64,000 nt of DNA, taken from NCBI GenBank assembly GCA_002778195.1, contig PCDI01000002.1:558001-622000 (forward strand), read 5' to 3'. The notes beneath the pieces were generated by a model that ran no database searches, was not told the DNA's origin, and saw only the letters and a list, made by a program, of their open reading frames with translations. The translations under genes were made by a program, and so were the position numbers. Below, piece by piece: positions 56,237-64,000 of the stretch (positions are counted from its first letter, which is position 1; the number at the start of each line of letters is the position of its first letter). This stretch comes from Raffaelea ambrosiae (taxonomy: Eukaryota; Ascomycota; Sordariomycetes; Ophiostomatales; Ophiostomataceae).

Positions 56237-58313
56237 ATGGACGACGCCGAGCCCAAGGCCCGTCAGGCCTGCAGTAAGTGAAGTGCATGTGTTTTGTTTT
56301 GTTTTATTTTGTTTGCTCGTAGCTGCACGCCCGTGCCTGACCGTTTGCCCGTACGCCAGTCAACTGCCGGAGGCAGAAAATGAAATGCCGAATCGACAGC
56401 GGCAACACGTGCCGTCGATGTCGCCGCGCAGGGCTGCCCTGCGTGTTTGTCCCGCGTGCCAATGCCAGCGCGTTCGTGGTGCCGAGCTCGCTGGCGGGCT
56501 CCTTTGCGCTGGGCGACGTCGTGCCCGCGGACACGACAAGGGACTTGCTGCGCCGCGTCAAGGCCATCGAAGACCACCTGGGCCTGTCCGGCCAGCCGCC
56601 GACGCTCGACGACATGGCCGACATGCTCCGCCCGCCCGACGACGGCCTGGCCGACGACGGCGCCCTGAGTGCGCTCTGGACGGCAACGGCCCGTCTCGAG
56701 AAGATTGCGCCGCTGCCGCGCGTCGACCGCCTGTGGACGCGCAGCACCATCAAGCACCTATGGCAGACGTACGCAAACCCTCTCGTGTTCTGGAAGTTGA
56801 CCCCCTCCACCCCCCCCTGACGACGATGCCCAGGTTCAACGAAACCATGCCGCCCTTCCACTTTCTCCCCAAGAAGCTGCAGTTCTCCTCGCCCCAGCCG
56901 CTCCTCCTCGCGTCCATCCTGTACTGCGCCAGCGCCCGCGGCGCGCCCGACATGGCCGACATGGCCCCCCAGTACTTTGCCGTCCTGTGCCACGCCATCG
57001 CCCAGCTCAGCATCCCCGGCAGCGACATCGGCCAGCCGCCGCCACCACCACCACCACGGCCACCCGCCGAAGGATCCACGCCGGTGCCCCCCGGCTACCC
57101 GCCCTCCGAGGAATGGGCCTTCCAGACCGTGCTCGGCCTCGTGCTCGGCGGACTCCTGGCCGAGGCCAACACGCAGCAGACCGGCATCTGGATCGCCATC
57201 GCCTACCGCCTCATGGTCGAGTACTGCCCGCCCCACATCGACGAGAAATACCGCGACTGGCGCAAGCTCTTCAAGGGCGTCCAGATCGTCGACCTGGAGC
57301 ACGCGTCCCTGCACATGCTGTCGCCCGCCATCCCCATCGACCCGCCCCTGCCGGTGCTGCGCACCTCGCAGCGGGACCAGCTCTACCGCCTGTCGCGCAT
57401 CATGCATGCCGGCCTGACCCACTTTTCCGGCCGCGGCCTGCCCTCCATCTGGTCGTATTTCACAGAGGACGAGAACAGCAACGGCCGCCTGTCGATGAGT
57501 CCTGCCGGGACGGTTGGCGGTGCAGGTGCTGGGGGCGGCGGCGCAGGGCCCACACCGGCGTCCAGCGCGGGCACGGCCGGCACGGTGGTCGTGGCTGGGC
57601 CGGCCGTCCCCTTCACCGAGGTCGACGCCGCTGTGATCCGCGACTGGGCCCGCCAGCTGGACGACTGGCTGGTCCAGTTCAGCAAGGCCTCGGCGGCGGT
57701 GGGCGACGACGTGTCGGACCAGCAGCGCAAGACCGTCTTCCGGCAGTACATCCTCCACCGCCTGGTCGTGCTGTCCATCTACCACCCGGCGCGCGGCTTC
57801 GACCTGCACGCCCGCAGCAGCACGCCGCAGGAACAGCGCGAGCTGCTCTTGTCGGCCCGCGCCACGCTCAAGCTGCACCTGGACGACAAGTCCATCTGGT
57901 CCAACTGGGACCTGGTCATCATCACGTGGGCGGCGCTGATTGTGCTGCAGGCCGTCGAGGGGGGCAGCGGCGAAGACGATGGTCCGTACCAAGCATCCGT
58001 CCGTGATCCCGTCGTCGTCCACTTGGCTAACCCACCCTCCTCCACAGACCTGCGCAACATCCGCATCCATCTGGACATGCTGCGGCAGACCAACGAACCG
58101 CGGCCGAGTCTGCGCGACCGCCTGGCCACCCGTCTGGAACAGAGCCTGCAGGGCATCCAGACCCCGGTCGCCAACCCGCTGCAGGATGCCATGACCCTGG
58201 CGCAGATGAGCCAGATGACGCCGGATCTGGACTACTCGTGGCAGATCTTCTCGCAGACGAGCCTCGAGCAGGTTCTGTACCAGGACTGGGCCGGGCCAGA
58301 CATGACCATGTAA
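56237..58313 (+). CDS. Zn(II)2Cys6 transcription factor
   Basis: Exons 56237-56273, 56360-56768, 56834-57981 and 58048-58313; 619 residues. The first, 37-nt exon carries the first zinc-cluster cysteine; after splicing the cluster is C12-x2-C15-x6-C22-x7-C30-x2-C33-x6-C40. A dimerisation-like stretch (LLRRVKAIEDHLGL) and a fungal transcription factor domain follow (SSPQPLLLASILYCASARG, then YRLMVEYCPPHIDEKYRDWRKLFKGVQIVDLEHASLHM). The last intron is 66 nt with a GGCTAACC branch. A Gly/Ala-rich linker lies near 57510-57600. It lies between a divergent hexokinase-like gene and a convergent GH51 gene, so sugar-responsive control is a reasonable hypothesis. Confidence 0.85.
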
Positions 58314-58676
58314 ATACGGCCAATACGGCACACGCGTCGAATGCAGGGCTGGCTGTCCGTGGGTGGATATGGTTATCACCGGTTGGAAATTTGGGCCATG
58401 CCGGTGGCCCCCAAGATCACGGGCCGGACATGACCGGCCGGTTCCGGCGTGGCGGATCCAACTATGTGCAGCCGAACCACAATTTTTGTGCTGGCCTTCC
58501 CATACTGTCGGGTCGATTGCATGACCCAGCCGGTCGGATGGGGGGGGGGCTTTGCATAGCGTTAGTCCTTGCTCGGCCATGCACGGCATCCACAACGCGT
58601 GCGCACTTTGCCCCGTGTTCCTCTTTCTAGGGGGGGGGGTGGAGTACTATGTATTGTATTCTTGTATGTAACGAAT
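58314..58676. other. Intergenic between convergent genes
   Basis: 3' flanks of the C6 regulator and the GH51 gene, with two runs of G. Nothing else recognised. Confidence 0.45.
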
Positions 58677-60426
58677 TTATGCCTTCCATCGCAAGATGGT
58701 CAGAGAATGCTTGGGAAACGTGTACATGCCCTTCCCATCCCAGGACGTCTGTGTGATGCCCACATGGGCCCCCTTCATGTTGGATGCGCGGATGTCGTGC
58801 GCCTCGCCCACGACATGGACGTCCACAGACGACGCAGAAGAGACTCCATCGATCTGCGTCGCAAAGTCCTCCGTCTCCGAGATGTTGACCACGGCCAGAT
58901 TCACCCACCCCTCGCCATCCAGTGCGGCCGACACGTCGAGCCACGGCGTCGGCACGGTGCTCCGGATCCAGGCCGGATGCGTCGGGCCTGCTGTCCACAG
59001 GGGACACCGCACATGGACCGACAGCGTCCGGCCCCTCATGTACGTGGAGAAGAGCAGCAGCGGGAAGTACGTCGTCTGGTACACCAGGCCCGTGTCGGTA
59101 GTCATCAGCGGCGCGATGACATTGACGCTCTGGGCCAGGTTGGCCATGCCCAGGTGCTGGCTCTGGCGGACAAACACATTCAGCCAGACCGCCACCGCGA
59201 GCGCGTCCGAGACATCGTAGGACTCCTCGGCGCCCGTGTCGCCGGGGGACCGGAAGGCGTCCCAGACGTTCCACTCGTCGAAGCAGATGGTCGGCCTGCG
59301 CTCGGTCCGGGCTCGCTGGGGGGGCTCGTCGCCGAGGTCGAAGTCGCTGTCCGGCTGATCGATGCGGGCCAGGTCGACGAGCGAAGAGGCCAGCGTGATC
59401 GCACGCTCGGCTGCAAGAGGTGCGGTCACGTTGGCCAGATGGTCAGGATGGGATGTGTAGAGGTGGATGGAATGCATGTCGATGACGGCGATGCACTCCT
59501 GCAGGACATAGCGGTCCCAGTCGCTGTACCCGTCTTTTCCGCAGAGGATCAGGACGATGGAGGGATCGAGCAGTTTCAAGGCTGTTGCCGAACACTATCA
59601 ATACATTGTCTCTGCCAGGCCACTCGTTTTTTTCTTACCTTTTGCCCATTGCTTTGCCTTCTTGGCGTAGTCTTCCTTGGTCATCTGCTCCACCTGCCTG
59701 GACTGGTCAACATGATGCACAAAGAACCCCTGTCCAAAGGTAGGACATACCATGGTCCCCAAACTTCGTTTCCCAGCGCCCAGTATTTCACGCCATATGG
59801 TGTTTGCCTGCCGTTTTCTCGCCGCAGATTGGCGTAGTAGGTATCGTCGTCCGAGTTGCAGTATTCCACCCAGGCGAGCGCTGCCACATTAGCGCACGTG
59901 CCATGCAAACTCGCGGATACGGCGTTCCCTTACCCTCATCCAGTGTTCCTGTACCAAAGTTCAAAGCAATGTATGGCTCCGTTCCCGCCGTCTCGCACCA
60001 GGCCAGAAATTCATCGGTCCCAAATGCATTCGTTTCCTTTCCCCGCCACGCGAGGTTCGCCCTCTTGGGCCGCCTGTCCCTCGGGCCAATGCCGTCTTGC
60101 CAGTGGTATGTGGCCACAAAATTGCCGCCTGGCCATCGCACCACGGGCACTTGCAGCCGGTTCATGGCTTCGATGACATCTTTGCGGAAGCCGTTCTTGT
60201 CAGAAAGGCCGTTCTTGTTGTCCGGGTCATACAGGCCCCCATAGATGCAGCGGCCCATGTGCCTGGCGATTGGTCAGCCCTGTTATTGCCTGGCTACTGA
60301 AGGGGGCATAGTCCCCTACTCGGTAAACCCCCCATAGATGAGTGGGTTGATTTCTGAGACGGTACATAATGGGTTGACAATGATATGCGGCGGCTCGCCG
60401 TCAGGCAAAACAGTCAACGAAGTCAT
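58677..60426 (-). CDS. GH51 alpha-L-arabinofuranosidase
   Basis: Five exons: 60426-60320, 60262-59934, 59880-59751, 59697-59639, 59581-58677; 509 residues. It releases arabinofuranose from arabinan or arabinoxylan side chains. N-terminal IYGGFTEHMGRCIYGG and PVVRWPGGNF mark the family; the acid/base is Glu184 in ALGNEVWGPW (its last Trp is split by intron 3) and the nucleophile is Glu near 311 in CFDEWNVW. The C-terminal beta-sandwich ends FPKHSLTILRW. No signal peptide, so an intracellular GH51 acting on imported arabino-oligosaccharides is likely. It is divergent from an MFS sugar transporter. Exon 4 is only 59 nt. Confidence 0.93.
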
Positions 60427-61370
60427 GGCTGCTCACTGCTGTCACGATATCCTCTTCCGTTTGGCATCTAGACTTTCTGGGTCGTCGTAGGCAGTCTGTC
60501 GTGTTGGGTTATCGCACCAACTATCCCGTTGAGGACAAGATGCAATCTGCGGAGAAATGTCGACACGCCACGGCCGGCGGCCACCGGTGCTTTCGCCGTG
60601 CATTCTCCTCACGTGTCCATCCACTAAAAAGCCCCACAGACAACGGCGTGTCAACCGTTAAGCGTGCACTCTTCCGCATGCTTTTGAAGCTTGATCCAAC
60701 TAAGCTACTGTCACTGCTGGTCCTCCGGGCTCGCCATGTTCTTCGGTGTGTTTTCGTGAGGTAATTAGTTTTGGGCTGATTTCCACGACCCGGAGGCACA
60801 CAACAGGCATCGGGCATGCTCGGCACAGCCGATCCACGAGACCTCGCTTTTCGATCCAGTGACTTACCGGACCTCGCCCCGGGTTGTCCAGGAAGTCCAG
60901 CCCCATGTGGAGTTGGAAATGAAGAGCCACAGTACGCCCGGTTAAGCCTGTTGGGGCCCAGACACGCTATCTGGCTTAAGACGCCACACTTCGGGGACCC
61001 CATATCTGTGCCATTGGGCAGTAGCAGCCACGCGTCGCGCTCTGGGCCCAGATATCACCTTACTTGCCATGCGAGATAACGTGCGGCCTGCGGCAAAACC
61101 GGCCAACCCGCCGGCTCCCTACCACCCCCCTAAGAAGTGGAATAATGCCGCCCCATACGACAGTTATCCATGGCTGCGGTGCCCTTTATCCCCCCCCCCC
61201 CCCCCGGGTTTCTGTGGAAATATGGAGAAGCAGCCAATCTCATGAGGTGACGCTGTTATTGCAGCCTTCATCGTGCCGTTCCCTGTGGTATATTGTTCGT
61301 GCACAAGACGTCGCGTTGGCCAGTCGCCACATACCCTCGATCCGAAAGAACATTCTGCGACTCCAACACA
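60427..61370. promoter_or_regulatory. Divergent promoter region of GH51 and sugar transporter
   Basis: 944 bp shared upstream region. No gene is supported. A run of C (about 61190-61205) and several SYGGRG-like hexamers are present; none is called as a site. Confidence 0.4.
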
Positions 61371-63082
61371 ATGACAACTCCGTCCTCTGAGAAACCGGCC
61401 ACGGTGACGGCCGTGGGCAGCGAGGTCCATGGCTGGAACTGGCTGACCAATGCCGGCATCGTCAAGCTCAACATGATGCTGCTGCTCTTCCAGATTTCCA
61501 GCTACGCGACAGGCTACGACGGCAGTATGATGAACGGCCTGCAGTCTCTCGATACCTGGAAAGACTTCTTCAACAACCCAGGAGCGTCCGAGCTTGGTCT
61601 GTGAGTATCTCCAATCCACCGCGTGGCGACTGCGCCTTCCGCGTGAGCCGTGTTTCGTTTGCGCTTTCTTCGGCCTTGGGCTCCCAAAGGCGCCTTCGTT
61701 TCCCCACTGGCGACTGACCATGGCACAGTCTCAATGCCATCCAGAACGTCGGCCAAATCGTCTGTCTGCCGATCTGTGCCATCAGCTGCGACAAATTCGG
61801 CCGCCGCCCGGCCCTCGTCTTCAGCGCCTTCATCCTGGCGATCGGCGTCGCCCTCCAGGCCGCGGCACAGAACACGGGCATGTTCATCGCCGCTCGCGGC
61901 ATCATCGGTCTCGGGCTGGCGATGAACGTCACGGCCGCGCCGCTGCTGCTTCTCGAACTGGCCTACCCCAAGCAGCAGGGGCCCATGGTCGGCGTCTACA
62001 ACAGTCTGTGGAACTTGGGCGCGCTGACGGCGGCCTGGATCACGTTTGGCACCTTCCGCATCCACAGCACCTGGGCCTGGCGCATTCCCTCCCTGCTCCA
62101 GGGCGCCTCCAGTGTCGTGCAGATCTGCCTCTGCTGGCTCGTCAAGGAGTCGCCCCGCTGGCTGATCTCCCAGGACCGCCATGCCGAGGCGCGCGACCTG
62201 ATTATCAAGTACCACGCCAATGGCAACCCCGACGATCCCATCGTGACGCTCGAGATGGAAGAAATCAGCGCGGCGCTGCGCCTGGAAGCCGAGTTCCGCC
62301 GCACGACGTCGTACCTCTCCTTTTTCCAAACCAAGGGCAACCGCAAACGGTTTTTTATTATTCTGGCCATTGGTTTCTTCTCGCAGTGGAGCGGCAACGG
62401 TCTGATCTCCTACTACCTCACCCTGATTCTGGACTCCATTGGCTACACGTCCGAGGGCACGCAGACGCTGATCAACGCCCTGCTCACCGTCTGGGGCATG
62501 ATCTGGAGTGTCGCCTTCTCGCTTGTCATCAACCGCTTCGGTCGCCGCACGCTGTTTCTCGTGTCCACGGCCGGGTGTCTGGTCGTCTACATTGTGTGGA
62601 CGGCCCTCGAGGCGACCTACGAGATGCAGAGCAATCTCACGGGCGAGGGCAACGACGGCCTGGCCAAGGGCGTGCTGGCCATGATTTTCTTGTACGGCTT
62701 TGTCTTCAGCATAGGCTGGACGCCGTTGCAGGTCACCTATGTCATTGAGATTCTGCCGTACAACCTGCGTGCGCGTGGTCTGGTGCTGTACAACTTCTTT
62801 GTTGCGCTCGCGCTCATCTTCAACCAGTACTGCAACCCCGTGGGCGTGACGAACAGCGGGTGGAAGTACTACATCATGTACGACGTCTGGCTGGCCTTTG
62901 AGCTCGTTGTGGTGTATTTCCTGTTTGTCGAGACCGGCTCCATGAGCCTCGAGGAGACGGCCGCCGTGCTCGACGGCGAGGTGTACCAAAACACACTGGC
63001 CACAAACGCCACGGCCAACGCCGAAAAGAAGTTGCGTGCGGATGGTCATGAGATGGATGAGGTTGCGACAACAACTCACTAG
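61371..63082 (+). CDS. MFS sugar transporter (lactose/hexose permease type)
   Basis: Exons 61371-61600 and 61729-63082; 527 residues. SYATGYDGSMMNGLQ in TM1, CDKFGRRPAL between TM2 and TM3, ESPRWLISQDR at the end of TM6, INRFGRRTLFLVSTAG, and YFLFVETGSMSLEET after TM12 are standard sugar-porter signatures. The intron joins LGL to LNAIQNVGQI in phase. Close in style to the transporter at 12359-14016 (both have DGSM-NG). It is divergent from GH51, so uptake of arabinose-containing sugars is a reasonable guess. Located in the plasma membrane. Confidence 0.92.
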
Positions 63083-64000
63083 ATTGGGGAATTGGACTAC
63101 GGCGAGATGTATCTCGATTTCGATAACCTCTAGACATTCGCGTCATATGTCTTTTATTTATCTTACATTTAATATACTAAGCGAGAATGCAATGTGAACT
63201 GCAATAGCTGCTAGAGGATACAAGTATGGCGAAGCGACAGAGCAGCGAGACACGTATAGTATGCCCTTCTCATCCTCTTTAGACAACTGCATCATATGTC
63301 GTCGCGCGTTCCAGGCAAGCATCATCCAGCCCGTGACCCAACAGAACCGCCGAGACCCCTGCAACTTTGCGCACCCATGCAGGAAGACGGCATGGTTGAA
63401 GGAAATGCTGGCTAGGCACCAGCAATGAATTCCACACTCCGTAAAATCCAGGACTGGGGATCCCAGCAGGGTGTGGCTTGGCGGTCAGAGAGCGCCTGTT
63501 GCGAGACAACATTTCTTCAGCCAATGATACCCATATGCGGGAACAGACGTCCCTAGATTGGGAGGCCCCGGTCTCCATTCTGGTCAACGTCGCAGCTAAG
63601 CCTCCCGTGTCATTCGCCTGCATCTTCTATTCCGCGCCCCCTCCCTGAGCTCAGCGTTAGGCGTGCAGGGGTTTTTACCCCTCCCATGGCCTCTTTTTTG
63701 GGCCCCTCTGCTGTGCCCAGGTTTGGGCGTCCAGTATCGTAACTGTGCAACCCCCCATCGGCCTCTCTTCTGGGCCCCCCTTTTCTCCCATTTCAGCGTC
63801 AAGCCTCCATCCAGGCAGCCATTTTGACTCTAATTCGACGGAATTGTGGATTGCGAAACGGGTGCCTTGGTTTGGCCTCAAACCAGGCATTCTCGCGGGC
63901 ATTCTCGACGGGCCGCATTTGCTGCGGCGCCCACGCTCCACAGTCTGACTGACACTGTAGAGCGGTATGTTGCTCTTCTGGAATGTATCCTTTTGTTTCT
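63083..64000. other. Intergenic to window edge; imperfect direct repeats at about 63650-63800
   Basis: No gene is supported. GGCCTCTTTTTTGGGCCCCT (from about 63689) and GGCCTCTCTTCTGGGCCCCC (from about 63760) are two imperfect direct copies about 72 bp apart, each preceded by a similar CAGCGT/CAGTAT context. This may be a degenerate tandem repeat or the edge of a repeat element. Confidence 0.35.

Noticed and set aside
56304..58595. 763-codon open frame on minus
   Set aside because: Antisense to the C6 regulator, whose spliced zinc cluster is complete.
1..64000. tRNA, rRNA, CRISPR or intact transposon
   Set aside because: No cloverleaf with A/B box spacing, no rRNA-like sequence, no spaced identical repeats and no transposase or reverse transcriptase motif was seen by eye; a dedicated search was not possible.

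Overview
This window is nuclear DNA from a filamentous ascomycete, most likely a Sordariomycete-type mould. The evidence is short GT-AG introns (about 55-140 nt) with CTAAC/CTGAC-like branch sites, four Zn(II)2Cys6 regulators, a LaeA-like methyltransferase, a fungal NLR, GC-rich coding DNA interrupted by a few AT-rich tracts, and no prokaryotic operon structure. I worked from the sequence alone, so exon borders are reconstructions and family names rest on visible motifs.

Left part (1-9500): a 5'-truncated flavin L-amino-acid-oxidase-like gene whose last intron sits directly before the stop codon; an APH-fold phosphotransferase; a class I CPD photolyase with probable dual mitochondrial/nuclear targeting; and a Zn2Cys6 factor with a long polyglutamine tract.

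First sugar block (9780-16070): a GH1 beta-glucosidase divergent from an MFS sugar transporter, followed by a GH32 fructan-active hydrolase.

Middle part (16100-40250): an AT-rich tract beside a relic of an MFS permease, a LaeA-like methyltransferase in eight exons, a membrane-anchored lectin-like protein, a lipase-like/NB-ARC NLR of about 1206 residues, a metallo-beta-lactamase-fold hydrolase, and two paralogues of an F-box-like family I cannot name. One paralogue has a decayed 3' half. The other is interrupted by a precise internal inversion of about 618 bp; turning it back restores a single open frame. Both share a short promoter element about 155 bp upstream of the ATG. A Zn2Cys6 regulator and a DHA1-type MFS exporter follow.

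Right part (40950-63100): a dense carbohydrate-use region: GH2 beta-galactosidase divergent from a secreted protein of unknown function; sugar transporter divergent from a second GH32; two Zn2Cys6 regulators; a hexokinase-family kinase divergent from one of them; GH51 arabinofuranosidase divergent from another sugar transporter. Together the genes could take up and split beta-glucosides, fructans, beta-galactosides and arabinosides, phosphorylate hexose, and regulate the process. Co-regulation is inferred from layout only. No tRNA, rRNA, CRISPR array or intact transposon was recognised.
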